A stretch of DNA of 64,000 bases, from contig RAPG01000016.1 in NCBI GenBank assembly GCA_005239165.1, forward strand, positions 28,286 to 92,285. Direction: 5' to 3'. Within the stretch, counting starts at the first letter, position 1. Each line of letters opens with the position of its first letter. The translations under genes and the position numbers were made by a program. Positions 7,356 to 15,933 of this stretch are shown one piece after another. The notes beneath the pieces are model-generated. The model had not been told where the DNA came from. It made no database searches and was given only the letters and a program-made list of their open reading frames with translations. The DNA comes from Allopusillimonas ginsengisoli (GTDB lineage Bacteria > Pseudomonadota > Gammaproteobacteria > Burkholderiales > Burkholderiaceae_B).

Positions 7356-8492
7356 ATGCCTAGCCTGTTGCCCGACACTGACCCTGAAGGGTTGCTTGAG
7401 TACTCGGTGGTTTACACCGACCGTGCAGTCAACCATATGTCGACAGCCTTTCAGGTTGTGATGCGTGATATTTCCCGCATACTGAAAGATGTGTACAACG
7501 CGCGCTCGGCAATCGTGGTGCCCGGCAGTGGCACTTATGGCATGGAGGCCGTAGCGCGGCAGTTCGCAACCGGCAAAAAGTGCATGGTCATTCGTAATGG
7601 CTGGTTTAGCTATCGCTGGAGCCAAATCTTCGACATGGGCAGCATCCCGTCAGAAACCATTGTGCTCAAGGCGCGGCCTGTTGAAGATGGCAGGCAGGCT
7701 GCCTTTGCGCCGGCACCCATCGATGAAGTGGTTGCGGCAATTAATGAACGTAAGCCTGCTCTGGTCTTTGCGCCGCATGTCGAAACGGCTTCAGGCATTT
7801 TGCTGCCCGATGACTACTTACGTAAAGTGGGTGATGCCGTCCATGCCAATGGCGGGATGTTCGTACTTGATTGCATTGCTTCCGGCACGGTCTGGGTAGA
7901 CATGCCCTCAACGGGCGTGGATATCCTGATTTCCGCGCCACAAAAGGGCTGGAGCGGTCCCGCATGTTGCGGGCTGGTGATGCTCAGTGAGCTGGCCCGC
8001 CAGGCTATCGATGAAACGGTCAGCACCAGCTTCGCCTGTGATCTGCGTAAATGGCTGCAGATCATAGAGGCGTATGAAAAGGGCGGCCATGCCTATCATG
8101 CCACCATGCCTACAGATGCGCTTACAACCTTACGTGACGTGATGCTCGAAACGGAAGCCTATGGGCTTGAAAAGGTTAAAACAGAGCAGCAGCAACTGGG
8201 CCAGCGGGTACGTGCGCTTATGCACGAGCATGGTTTCAAGAGCGTGGCCGCAGCTGGCTTTGAAGCCCCAGGAGTTGTGGTTTGCTATACCGACGACGAC
8301 GGTATTCATTCGACTAAAAAATTCAGCGAAGCAGGCTTGCAGGCAGCTGCGGGTGTTCCACTACAGTGTGACGAGCCCAAAGACTTCAAAACATTCCGGT
8401 TGGGCTTATTCGGGCTCGAAAAATTGCACAATATTGATCGAACAGTGGGCACGCTGGAAGGGGCTCTCGACAAAATCATGGCAACTGTGTAG
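7356..8492 (+). CDS. Class V aminotransferase (alanine/serine-glyoxylate family)
   Basis: A 378-residue pyridoxal-phosphate enzyme of fold type I, class V. The PLP Schiff-base lysine is Lys197 in SAPQKGWSG. The motif HVETASGI (about 141-148) and the cofactor aspartate in MFVLDCIASG (about 168-177) are those of alanine-glyoxylate, serine-glyoxylate and serine-pyruvate aminotransferases. PGSGTYGMEAV near residues 56-66 is the phosphate-binding loop. The exact amino donor is not determined by the sequence. A DadA-like FAD amino-acid oxidoreductase gene follows after 200 bases in the same direction, which suggests amino-acid or glyoxylate/glycine catabolism. Length is typical of the family. Confidence 0.85.
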   Translation: MPSLLPDTDPEGLLEYSVVYTDRAVNHMSTAFQVVMRDISRILKDVYNARSAIVVPGSGTYGMEAVARQFATGKKCMVIRNGWFSYRWSQIFDMGSIPSETIVLKARPVEDGRQAAFAPAPIDEVVAAINERKPALVFAPHVETASGILLPDDYLRKVGDAVHANGGMFVLDCIASGTVWVDMPSTGVDILISAPQKGWSGPACCGLVMLSELARQAIDETVSTSFACDLRKWLQIIEAYEKGGHAYHATMPTDALTTLRDVMLETEAYGLEKVKTEQQQLGQRVRALMHEHGFKSVAAAGFEAPGVVVCYTDDDGIHSTKKFSEAGLQAAAGVPLQCDEPKDFKTFRLGLFGLEKLHNIDRTVGTLEGALDKIMATV

Positions 8493-8692
8493 TTGGTCAC
8501 GGTTGGCTTACATCTCAGACAGTCTGTCAGGTTCTGATCTGGCAGACTGTGCTGCCTTTATTGACGGTCGTGATGCTGCATAGCTCGCTGTGATGAATGC
8601 GCATACATTAGTCGCGCGGTTTACTGAAGTAACGAGCGACTGCTGCTGAGGCTGAATTTTCGTTGTCCGGTGTATTTGATTAAGAGGCGGTT

Positions 8693-9970
8693 TTGCCATT
8701 GTCTGCCACAGAAGATTCTTTGTTTTCTTACGACGTTCTGGTTCTGGGCGCTGGCATTGTCGGCGTGAGTACGGCGCTGCATCTGCAGGCGCGTGGCCGC
8801 CGCGTATGTCTCATTGATAAAGACGAGCCGGGTAACGGCACCAGTTACGGCAATGCAGGGCTGATTGAACGCTCGAGTGTCGTGCCTTATGCGTTCCCGC
8901 ATGGCTTTTCCCAGCTGTTGCGCTATGGCCTTAACCGTGAATCTGATGTGCATTATCAGTGGGCGGCGTTGCCTGGCCTGGCTACATGGTTGTGGCGATA
9001 CTGGCGTGAATCGGCGCCCGTACCGCTGGCGCAGGCAGGCGCTGACATGCTCCCCCTGATAGAGCGTTGCGTCGATGAGCACGATGCATTGATCCAGGCT
9101 GCTGGCCTTCAGTCGCTGATCAAGGCCCAGGGCTGGATCGAAATGTACCGTAATCAGGCAGCTTTTGAGCTGGCCCGGCAAGGTATGAAAGATCTGGAGC
9201 GCTATCAGTTGGCCTATGACATACTCGATGCGGACGGGCTGCATGAACGGGAGCCCGGCTTGGGCGACGCCGCAGTGGGGGGTATTCATTGGCTGGATCC
9301 AAAAACTGTTTCTGATCCGGGCGGCCTGGTGCAGGGTTACGCGCGTCTGTTCACCCAGCGGGGCGGGCAGTTTGTGCGTGCCGACGCCGGCAGTTTGCAT
9401 AAGCGTGAAGAAGGCTGGACGCTGGTCGGATTCGGAGGTGAAAAGCTGCAGGCTACTGAGGCAGTTGTGGCGTTGGGTCCTGATGCGGCTGAACTCTTCT
9501 CACCGTTGGGTTACCGCTTTCCATTGGCGCATAAGCGTGGCTATCATCTTCATTTTCAAGCTCGTGCCGGTACGCCTGTACTCAAGCATCCAGTGTGCGA
9601 TCCGCAGGGAGGTTACGTACTCGCGCCCATGCAGCAGGGGATACGGCTGACAACAGGTGTAGAACTGGCGCGACCAAGCTGCCCGCCCATGAAAGTTCAA
9701 ATAGACCGCGCGCGAGCTATAGCGCAGCGTATTTACCCCTTGGGCGAAGCTATGGAGACACAGCCATGGATGGGACGGCGACCCTGCATGCCCGACATGC
9801 GTCCGGTCATTGGGCCTGCGTCCCGGCACTCGGGGCTATGGTTTAACTTTGGGCATGCACACCACGGGCTGACGTTAGGCCCCGCAACTGGACGCCTGCT
9901 AGCCGAGATGATGACGCAGTCAAAGACATTCACTGATCCCGCGCCATACTCTGCCGACCGCTTCAATTAA
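8693..9970 (+). CDS. FAD-dependent amino-acid oxidoreductase, DadA-like
   Basis: A 425-residue flavoprotein of the D-amino-acid dehydrogenase/glycine oxidase (DAO) family. It has the N-terminal dinucleotide fold VLVLGAGIVGVSTALHLQARG, split here as VLVLGAGIVG and VSTALHLQARG, then GTSYGNAGLIE as in DadA, and a C-terminal FAD-binding portion with WMGRRPCMPDMRPVIG and GLTLGPATGRLLAEM. DadA oxidatively deaminates D-amino acids at the inner face of the membrane and passes electrons to quinone. Start is TTG at 8693 with AGAGGCGG upstream. It follows a class V aminotransferase gene and may act with it, but the 200-base gap leaves co-transcription uncertain. Substrate not determined. Confidence 0.82.
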   Translation: MPLSATEDSLFSYDVLVLGAGIVGVSTALHLQARGRRVCLIDKDEPGNGTSYGNAGLIERSSVVPYAFPHGFSQLLRYGLNRESDVHYQWAALPGLATWLWRYWRESAPVPLAQAGADMLPLIERCVDEHDALIQAAGLQSLIKAQGWIEMYRNQAAFELARQGMKDLERYQLAYDILDADGLHEREPGLGDAAVGGIHWLDPKTVSDPGGLVQGYARLFTQRGGQFVRADAGSLHKREEGWTLVGFGGEKLQATEAVVALGPDAAELFSPLGYRFPLAHKRGYHLHFQARAGTPVLKHPVCDPQGGYVLAPMQQGIRLTTGVELARPSCPPMKVQIDRARAIAQRIYPLGEAMETQPWMGRRPCMPDMRPVIGPASRHSGLWFNFGHAHHGLTLGPATGRLLAEMMTQSKTFTDPAPYSADRFN

Positions 9971-10159
9971 AAGCGTCACCATAAGGTTGCAGTCCATTTT
10001 TTTCACGCGGCGTTGTGCGTACGTCAGAGCATTTCTGATGATGAGTTTTTAATAAACTACGACTGTAGACGCTGCCTTTTTGGGCATGCAGGTATCACGC
10101 CTGAATGTCGCAAACCTGAGGGCATAGCGTTGCTGGCATTAGTTAAGCCTGGATCTAGT

Positions 10160-10197
10160 AAGTATTATTGCGAATCGTTCGCATTAATGATATTATC
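10160..10197. promoter_or_regulatory. Fur-like operator upstream of tonB
   Basis: An AT-rich stretch with overlapping Fur-like hexamers and a perfect inverted repeat GCGAA-tcg-TTCGC at 10170-10182. Read on the other strand it contains CGATTCGCAA, very like the core of the Fur-like box before the fecI gene at 2822-2840. It ends about 70 bases before the chosen tonB start and would make the operon iron-repressed. Inferred from sequence likeness only. Confidence 0.55.
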
Positions 10198-10266
10198 CGG
10201 GTCTTGCCAACAGCGGATTGTGCTTCTTACTTACAGTTGTACAACCCATTTTTTACCGCTGGACCC

Positions 10267-11127
10267 ATGTCGTATCCCCGAGTTCAAGCAGATCCTCGCC
10301 GTACCCTGACCAAAATTGTTGGAGCTTCGGCCGCCTTAGGGTTGCACCTTGCCGTTTTGGCAGCCATTATCGCTTCTCCTCCCGATAACCAGATCGAGCT
10401 TCCCGAAGCGGTCGAAATCCGCTTTGTCGAAATTTCTGACGTTATCGTCGACGCTGCGCCCGCTGACGAGGTTGCTGAGGCTGATATCCCACCTCCCGAA
10501 CAATGGGAAGAGGTCATGCCTGAGCCGGTCATCGAGCCTGAGCCCGTGGTCGAGCCCGAACCTGAGCCGGTCATTGAACCCGAGCCAGAGCCCGAACCCG
10601 TCATCGAGCCCGAGCCCGAGCCTGAACCCGTGGTCGAAGAACCAGAGCCAGAGGCCATTACGCCTCCGCCTCCACCAAAACCAAAGCCTAAGCCTAAGCC
10701 AGAGCCCAAGCCAAAACCCAAGCCTCAGCCCAAACCTAAACCCGTCGAGAAACCGGTTCTTAAAGAGGCACCTGCGGCAGCGCCTTCAGGCAAGGCGGCT
10801 GCGCCCGCCGTACCCAAGGCGCCGGCCAAGCCTGTTGATCCCAATCGGCCACGAGTTATCGGCAGGGTCGACTACATGGGCAAGCGTCCAATGCCTCAGT
10901 ACCCGCGCATGTCGCAACGTCGCGGCGAGCAGGGGCGGGTATTGATACGGGTGCTTATTGCGGCCGACGGCTCGGTGCTAAACGCAAGCGTGCAGCAGTC
11001 TTCCGGTCACGACCGGCTTGATCAGTCTGCGTTAAAAGCCGCCCGTAGTGCGCGTTTCAAGCCTTATACAGAAAACGGTATTGCCTACAAGGCTCTCGCC
11101 GACATACCTTTTGATTTTGTTCTATAG
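10267..11127 (+). CDS. tonB: TonB energy-transducing protein
   Basis: A 286-residue TonB. It has an N-terminal anchor (IVGASAALGLHLAVLAAIIA), then a long Glu-Pro repeat region (PEPVIEPEPVVEPE and so on) followed by a Lys-Pro repeat region (KPKPKPKPEPKPKPK), which together span the periplasm, and a C-terminal TonB domain with the YPRMSQRRGEQGRVLIRV and SSGHDRLDQSALKAARSARF segments that contact receptor TonB boxes. I chose the ATG at 10267 because an upstream ATG (10168) would place the Fur-like operator inside the gene and add unrelated residues. It is followed within nine bases by exbB. It powers receptors such as the siderophore receptor at the left edge of the window. Confidence 0.93.
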   Translation: MSYPRVQADPRRTLTKIVGASAALGLHLAVLAAIIASPPDNQIELPEAVEIRFVEISDVIVDAAPADEVAEADIPPPEQWEEVMPEPVIEPEPVVEPEPEPVIEPEPEPEPVIEPEPEPEPVVEEPEPEAITPPPPPKPKPKPKPEPKPKPKPQPKPKPVEKPVLKEAPAAAPSGKAAAPAVPKAPAKPVDPNRPRVIGRVDYMGKRPMPQYPRMSQRRGEQGRVLIRVLIAADGSVLNASVQQSSGHDRLDQSALKAARSARFKPYTENGIAYKALADIPFDFVL

Positions 11128-11136
11128 GACCGACGA

Positions 11137-12066
11137 ATGTTCGATTTACTCAATAGCGCATTGCAAGTGCTTGCACAAGTAAGCGATACGGTGGCGCAGG
11201 GCTCTGACGCTGTCATGCAGGGGGCTGGTGCAGCAATGCAGGGGGCAAGCGCTGTCGCTCAAGACGGTGGTGCTGTACTGCAGTCTGGTACTGCTGCGGC
11301 ATCGGCCAGCGGCACAGCTCTGGGTGCCGAAGCGGCCCAGGGCGGCATGCTGCACTTTATTTCTCAAAGCGACATGGTGGGCAAGTCGTTGTTTGGCATT
11401 CTCATATTCATGTCGCTCATCAGCTGGTATCTCATTTTCGTCAAATCATTTACCAACATGCGCGTGCATCGTCGGTCCAACAAGTTCTTGCGAGAGTTCT
11501 GGGCTGCCAGCTCGCTGGACGAGGTCGAAAACGAGATCGCCACGCATGGCGCCAACGAACCTTTCGCTCATTTGGCCAGCCATGCCATCCACGCGCAAAA
11601 GCATCACGCCAAATATGGTGCACTCAAGCTTGAAGAGAAGGGATCAACCGGGGCATTTGTCACGCGCACCATACGCAAAGTTATCGACGAAGAAACCGCC
11701 AAGTTCGAAAATGGCCTGACCGTACTCGCGTCCGTCGGCTCTACCGCTCCCTTCGTGGGTTTGTTCGGTACGGTGTGGGGGGTGTATCACGCACTGGTCG
11801 GCATCGGCCTTTCGGTTGATGGCGTCACCATTAACCGCATAGCTGGTCCGGTTGGCGAAGCCCTCATCATGACGGGCCTGGGGCTTGCCGTTGCGATTCC
11901 GGCTGTGCTGGCCTATAACGGCTTTGTTCGCAGTAACCGGGTCTATCTGGCGCAGCTTGATGCATTTGCCCACGATTTGTTCACCTTTTTGTCTACTGGC
12001 CAACAGGCCTTCGAATGGAATGGCAAGGGTCGGCGCATGGCAGTTGCCACCAGCAAAGGAAACTAA
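11137..12066 (+). CDS. exbB: ExbB proton-channel subunit of TonB complex
   Basis: A 309-residue MotA/TolQ/ExbB-family protein, the pentameric part of the inner-membrane ExbB-ExbD motor that couples the proton gradient to TonB. Conserved segments are GILIFMSLISWYLIFVKS (first helix), GLTVLASVGSTAPFVGLFGTVWG (second helix, with the family Gly/Thr/Pro pattern) and GEALIMTGLGLAVAIPAVLAYN (third helix). The first 70 residues form an unusual Ala/Gln/Ser/Gly-rich extension made of VAQGSDAVMQGAG-like units before the first membrane helix; ExbB of many betaproteobacteria has a periplasmic extension, but this one is low in complexity. Located between tonB and exbD in one operon. Confidence 0.92.
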   Translation: MFDLLNSALQVLAQVSDTVAQGSDAVMQGAGAAMQGASAVAQDGGAVLQSGTAAASASGTALGAEAAQGGMLHFISQSDMVGKSLFGILIFMSLISWYLIFVKSFTNMRVHRRSNKFLREFWAASSLDEVENEIATHGANEPFAHLASHAIHAQKHHAKYGALKLEEKGSTGAFVTRTIRKVIDEETAKFENGLTVLASVGSTAPFVGLFGTVWGVYHALVGIGLSVDGVTINRIAGPVGEALIMTGLGLAVAIPAVLAYNGFVRSNRVYLAQLDAFAHDLFTFLSTGQQAFEWNGKGRRMAVATSKGN

Positions 12067-12591
12067 ATGGCATTCGGCAGTTTCAACAGCAAGGCGGGCA
12101 GTAGTACCGTCAATGAAATCAACATGGTGCCGCTTATTGACGTCATGCTGGTTCTTTTGGTTATCTTTATCATTACGGCACCCTTGCTCAGTCATTCGAT
12201 CAAGATCAACGTGCCGCAGGCCACTTCCCAGCCTGTTGAACAAGATCCCATCACCATAGACCTCGCTGTCGATGCAGATGGCCTTATGTACTGGAATGAA
12301 CAGCCAGTGGCGCCTGATGACCTCAAGCGACGTTTTGCCGCTGAGGCAGTCAACAATCCGCAGCCCGAGTTGCGCATACGTGCAGACCTCAATACGCGCT
12401 ACGAAGTACTCGCCCAGGTAATGAGCAGTGCCAAGGCATCGGGGCTCAAGCGTCTGGGGTTCATCACTCGTCCCGGGTCTGACATGGCGGCCCCGGCAGC
12501 GGGTCCAGCGGCGGATCCGGCAGCGGCGCAGGCAGTGAGCCCAGCAGCAACCTCAGCCCCTGCCTCCGCTCCAGCAGCGCAGGCCGAATAG
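12067..12591 (+). CDS. exbD: ExbD subunit of TonB complex
   Basis: A 174-residue ExbD/TolR protein. The single membrane helix holds the essential aspartate in EINMVPLIDVMLVLLVIF, followed by a periplasmic domain (ITIDLAVDADGLMYWNEQPV ... ELRIRADLNTRYEVLAQVMS). The last 35 residues are an Ala/Pro-rich tail (APAAGPAADPAAAQA) that is not part of the fold. Its ATG begins immediately after the exbB stop, so translation is coupled. It closes the tonB-exbB-exbD operon and is followed by a strong terminator. Confidence 0.93.
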   Translation: MAFGSFNSKAGSSTVNEINMVPLIDVMLVLLVIFIITAPLLSHSIKINVPQATSQPVEQDPITIDLAVDADGLMYWNEQPVAPDDLKRRFAAEAVNNPQPELRIRADLNTRYEVLAQVMSSAKASGLKRLGFITRPGSDMAAPAAGPAADPAAAQAVSPAATSAPASAPAAQAE

Positions 12592-12652
12592 CAGGTGGGT
12601 GCATCCAAACCCTAGGTTCATATGGCTTAGGCGCAAAATCTACCAAGTATTC

Positions 12653-12686
12653 AACTGCCCGTCAGGCTTGTAACTGACGGGCAGTT
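12653..12686 (+). terminator. Rho-independent terminator of tonB-exbB-exbD
   Basis: A perfect 13-base stem, AACTGCCCGTCAG pairing with CTGACGGGCAGTT, around an 8-base loop, 62 bases after the exbD stop. The following sequence GGCCATTTTGG has only a short T run, so it may also act as a 3' stabilising hairpin. Confidence 0.8.
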
Positions 12687-12734
12687 GGCCATTTTGGGCG
12701 CCCGATGAGGGCAACTTCGATATAGAATCATGCT

Positions 12735-13409
12735 ATGCGACTACTAGTTATCGAAGACGACCTCACATTGGGCCACGCCCTGCAAGAATTCCTTATCGAG
12801 CAAGGCTATGCGGTAGACTGGCTAACTGATGGCGATCAGGTTCAAAGTGCGGTGGCCGGGCAAAGCTACGATTTACTGCTGCTAGACCTAAATCTGCCTG
12901 GTACGGGTGGTCTTGACATTCTCCGCCGGCTTCGTACCAGTAATGAACAGGTACCCGTGCTAATTCTTACCGCCCGCGATGGCGTCGAAGACCGCGTGGC
13001 GGGTCTTGATGCAGGTGCTGACGATTACGTAACCAAACCGTTTGAACTCGCCGAACTCGCCGCCCGTGTTCGCGCCTTTGGTCGTCGACGGGTCGGGCAA
13101 GCTCAGCCTACTATTGAGGCAGGCGCTTTAAGTTTCGATTCGGTCGGGCGTGAGGTTCGTGTACATGGTGAGCGCCTGCCCCTTTCGGTACGCGAGCTGT
13201 CAGTGCTGGAAATGCTGATGGCGCGCGCCGGCAGGGTGGTCACCAAGCGGCAAATCGTCAACTCACTGTCTGCCTGGGACGCCGATTTCAGCGAAAACGC
13301 CGTAGAGGTCTATATATACCGACTACGCAAGCGTCTCGAAGGCTCAGGCGCCTCTATTCAGACAGTTCGCGGATTTGGCTATCTTCTTGAAGCGGGCAGT
13401 GCAGACTAA
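12735..13409 (+). CDS. OmpR-family response regulator (TctD/QseB type)
   Basis: A 224-residue two-domain regulator. The receiver domain shows the acidic pair in LLVIEDDLTLG, the phosphorylation site Asp51 in LLLDLNLPG and the conserved Lys in DDYVTKPFE. The C-terminal winged helix shows LPLSVRELSVLEMLMARAGRVVTKRQ and NAVEVYIYRLRKRLEGSG, as in OmpR, QseB and TctD. It binds promoter DNA when phosphorylated by the kinase encoded by the overlapping downstream gene. Target genes are not evident; TctD-type regulators often control Bug/tripartite tricarboxylate uptake, and a Bug gene exists elsewhere in the window, but that link is a guess. Confidence 0.9.
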   Translation: MRLLVIEDDLTLGHALQEFLIEQGYAVDWLTDGDQVQSAVAGQSYDLLLLDLNLPGTGGLDILRRLRTSNEQVPVLILTARDGVEDRVAGLDAGADDYVTKPFELAELAARVRAFGRRRVGQAQPTIEAGALSFDSVGREVRVHGERLPLSVRELSVLEMLMARAGRVVTKRQIVNSLSAWDADFSENAVEVYIYRLRKRLEGSGASIQTVRGFGYLLEAGSAD

Positions 13410-14499
13410 AACCTCGCGCCCGCAACGCCGTGACCCATTGTTGCCCAAAGGGTCTCTGGCGCGTCATCTTGTCTGGCGGCTGCTGCCCGCCGTTTTTGTT
13501 CTGGTTGCTATAGATCTTACGGCGACCTGGCTCATAACTCGCAAAATGAGTCTCCAGGAATGGTTGCTGCGCGATATTTTCTGGACCATGGTAATCAGCC
13601 AGATTGTGCTGGTAACAGTTTTCGCCTGGGTGCTGATAAAAGGTGTGCGTTCTGGGCTGGCCTCCATGAACCGCTTATCCAGCGAAATCAGCCAGCGTTC
13701 TATCGAAGATCTGCAGCCTTTAGATGTCACGGGTCTGCCGGCCGAAGTTGCACCGTTGGTTAGCCACCTTAATGATTTGCTGTTGCGGCTTGATGACTCC
13801 ATGCAGGCGCAGAAGCGCTTTATCGGGCATGCTGCACATCAATTGCGGACGCCGCTTACGGGGCTGAAGCTTGAGTCTGAGCTCATGCTGACCCGCACCT
13901 TGCCCGACGATGTGCGTGCCAGGGCTGAGCGCATCAAGTCAGTGACTGACCGCATGATACGTCTGGGCCAGCAATTACTGGTGCTGGCACGCGTTGACTC
14001 GTCAACCCGGCCACAAGACAGCTTCAAGCGCATGGATTTGGCTGAGTGGGTACGCGAAACGGCAGCAGAGTGGATACCTTCGGTGCGCAGCACGCATTTG
14101 GAAATACAGCTGTCAGCACCTCGTGAGCCAGTGTGGGTCGATATAGACCCTTTATTGCTTGAAGAACTACTGGGCAATCTTATCGACAATGCCGTGCGCT
14201 ACGCCAAGGATGCCACGGTGATCAATCTTCGCGTTACGACGAACCCGCCCACGTTAGCCGTGGAGGATGATGGTCAGGGAATTGCTCCAGAAGACGCCGC
14301 GCATGTCTTTGACGCGTTCTACCGATCTGCCCGGCCTGCCAACGAAGGGTCTGGCCTGGGGCTGGCTATTGTGCGCGAAATTGCGCGTGCTCATGGAGCT
14401 TGGTGGGGGCTGTCCACCAGGCCTGAGTTTCAGGGCACGCGCATTACGGTGATCTTTCCCGGACCGCGCATAGGCGCTAAGCTTACCCGCCAAGAATGA
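13375..14499 (+). CDS. Sensor histidine kinase (TctE/QseC type)
   Basis: A 374-residue membrane histidine kinase. Two membrane helices (VWRLLPAVFVLVAIDLTATW and WTMVISQIVLVTVFAWVLI) flank a very short periplasmic segment, so it may sense within the membrane. The phosphoacceptor box is FIGHAAHQLRTPLTGL, followed by the catalytic ATPase boxes LLGNLIDNAVRYA (N box), VEDDGQGI (G1) and GSGLGLAIVREIARAHG (G2). The reading uses TTG at 13375, overlapping the regulator gene by 35 bases; GTG at 13399 is an alternative that shortens the N-terminus by eight residues. Together with the upstream regulator it forms a two-component system. Confidence 0.88.
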   Translation: MAIFLKRAVQTKTSRPQRRDPLLPKGSLARHLVWRLLPAVFVLVAIDLTATWLITRKMSLQEWLLRDIFWTMVISQIVLVTVFAWVLIKGVRSGLASMNRLSSEISQRSIEDLQPLDVTGLPAEVAPLVSHLNDLLLRLDDSMQAQKRFIGHAAHQLRTPLTGLKLESELMLTRTLPDDVRARAERIKSVTDRMIRLGQQLLVLARVDSSTRPQDSFKRMDLAEWVRETAAEWIPSVRSTHLEIQLSAPREPVWVDIDPLLLEELLGNLIDNAVRYAKDATVINLRVTTNPPTLAVEDDGQGIAPEDAAHVFDAFYRSARPANEGSGLGLAIVREIARAHGAWWGLSTRPEFQGTRITVIFPGPRIGAKLTRQE

Positions 14500-14551
14500 G
14501 TGCGATGTAAACGTAGCTGCATGCTTTCCTGCAAGTTTGCTTAGAGTCACT

Positions 14552-14599
14552 GACAAGACAAGACAAGACACAGCAAAGCAGGACACAGCAAAGCAGGAC
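14552..14599. repeat. Tandem repeats: GACAA x3.8 and GACACAGCAAAGCAG x2
   Basis: GACAA is repeated at 14552-14570, running into two perfect copies of a 15-base unit GACACAGCAAAGCAG (14567-14581 and 14582-14596). The array lies between the convergent kinase gene and the secreted-protein gene. Confidence 0.9.
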
Positions 14600-14733
14600 G
14601 AAGCTGGTCGGGTCGGGCGAGTATCGCAGAGTCAAACCCTGATATTGGGTTTGTCTCTTTTAGCAATCAATGGCCCATGGACAACCGGGTTTTTACCTTA
14701 CGACTGTGCGCCTGAGTAAAGCCCAGTGCGTGA

Positions 14734-15330
14734 CTACTTTGTTACGCCTGTGCCGGGCACGGGCGCAGACATTTGGCTGTCCGAGCTTGTGGAACCCGAG
14801 GCACTTGAACTTCCTGACATACTACCCTGGGTTGAAACGCCAGTAGACCCCGAAACACCTGATGTGCCCGTGGAACCCGTTACTCCTTCAACATTCGTTG
14901 GCCCCTGTGTTGTGGGTGTGGCCGGTATCGTCATGGTCTTCTCGCGCAGCACACCACCGCCGCCCACACTGCCTTCCACCGTTGCATTGGGGTCCGACAT
15001 AAGCTTCATGCAATCGGCCTGTTTCTCGGTTGGCAGGGCCTTGCAACGCTCACGCTGGTTTGCGTCGAATGAGGTGTTGCCATTGGTAAGGCGATTGCGC
15101 CGGGCTTCTTCACGTGCCGCCCCGGCCTCCTGCAAGCAGGTGGCTTTGTTCTGATTAGTCTGGCCCGCATTGCATCGTGCTACGTCAGACTGATACTGGG
15201 CCTGGATTTCGCCGTCGGTGACTGCCGCGATAGCACTGCCTGACAGTGCATAACCTGCTGCGCATGACGCAATTAACACGGCACGAACTAATGAGCTGCT
15301 GTTGAATTGGTTGGTATGGGGCTGTTTCAT
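14734..15330 (-). CDS. Secreted hypothetical protein with Gly/Ser/Thr-rich tail
   Basis: I do not recognise a functional family. The 198-residue reading from the ATG at 15330 begins MKQPHTNQF and has a signal peptide (LVRAVLIASCAAGYALSGSAIAA). The mature part begins with a segment holding paired cysteines (VARCNAGQTNQNKATCLQEAG, split as VARCNAG and KATCLQEAG) and REEARRNRL; RCKALPTEKQADCMKLM carries a second Cys pair, so two disulfides are plausible. The last 70 residues are Gly/Ser/Thr-rich and low in complexity (GSTGTSGVSGSTGVS). Similar short Cys-paired periplasmic proteins of unknown role occur in Burkholderiales. A longer in-frame start at 15438 would bury the signal peptide, so I rejected it. 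Confidence 0.7.
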   Translation of the reverse strand: MKQPHTNQFNSSSLVRAVLIASCAAGYALSGSAIAAVTDGEIQAQYQSDVARCNAGQTNQNKATCLQEAGAAREEARRNRLTNGNTSFDANQRERCKALPTEKQADCMKLMSDPNATVEGSVGGGGVLREKTMTIPATPTTQGPTNVEGVTGSTGTSGVSGSTGVSTQGSMSGSSSASGSTSSDSQMSAPVPGTGVTK

Positions 15331-15483
15331 ATATATGCTCCTTGTCTTCGGGACGTGATCGTTCTTCGGAGCTATAGTCAGCACATGGCGTGCCTGACTC
15401 TCGTCGCGCGCTAAGATAACGGCGGGAAAACGATACATTCGGCCACCTGCCTGCAGAGAAAAGGTGCCTTCAACATGTGAGCA

Positions 15484-15933
15484 TTAGTCTTTTGGGATGG
15501 CCTGGTCGCTGGCGCTTGTTGCTGTAGTGATCGGGGAGGGCGGCTGTGGCTGACCCTCTACAGGCGAGTGCTCGCCCTGATCAACAGGCTGTGCGGAGCT
15601 TGCGTTGACTCTGGGCTGTTTTTGCGTCGCCACCTCTTCTGGCTTGCGCAAAATTGCGGCCCGCACCAGCAAAATAGACGTAACGGGTGAGGTGATCACC
15701 AGAAACACGGTGATCAAAATAGGATGCACGATCAGCCTGTTATCAGATGCGAACACATAAAGAATGGTGGCCAGGAGTATGGCAAATACGCCCAGGGTGT
15801 TACCCAGGGTTGGTGCGTGTACTCGTGAGAAGAATGTACGTAGTCTGAGCAGGCCAGCACACCCGATCAGTGTGAGCAGGCCGCTCACTACCAGCAGCAG
15901 CGCTACTACGATGGACACCAAAGTTTCGATCAT
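15484..15933 (-). CDS. mrpG: Na+(K+)/H+ antiporter subunit G (MrpG/PhaG/MnhG)
   Basis: A 149-residue small subunit with three helices (VSIVVALLLVVSGLLTLIGCAGLLRL split around VVSGLLTLIG; TLGNTLGVFAILLATIL; PILITVFLVITSPVTSILLV) and the family segment FFSRVHAPTLGNTLG. It is the last gene of an mrpAB-C-D-E-F-G operon and starts with a four-base overlap of mrpF. A hydrophilic Gln/Pro-rich tail of about 40 residues extends beyond the family core. MrpG is needed for assembly and activity of the multisubunit antiporter in the inner membrane. Confidence 0.92.
   Translation of the reverse strand: MIETLVSIVVALLLVVSGLLTLIGCAGLLRLRTFFSRVHAPTLGNTLGVFAILLATILYVFASDNRLIVHPILITVFLVITSPVTSILLVRAAILRKPEEVATQKQPRVNASSAQPVDQGEHSPVEGQPQPPSPITTATSASDQAIPKD

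Noticed and set aside
10168..10266. Upstream in-frame start of tonB
   Set aside because: It would place the Fur-like operator within the coding region and adds residues unlike TonB.
14552..14599. CRISPR-like tandem repeats here and at 6453, 24499 and 46130
   Set aside because: Units are only 5-15 bases, directly adjacent without spacers, and no cas genes are near.
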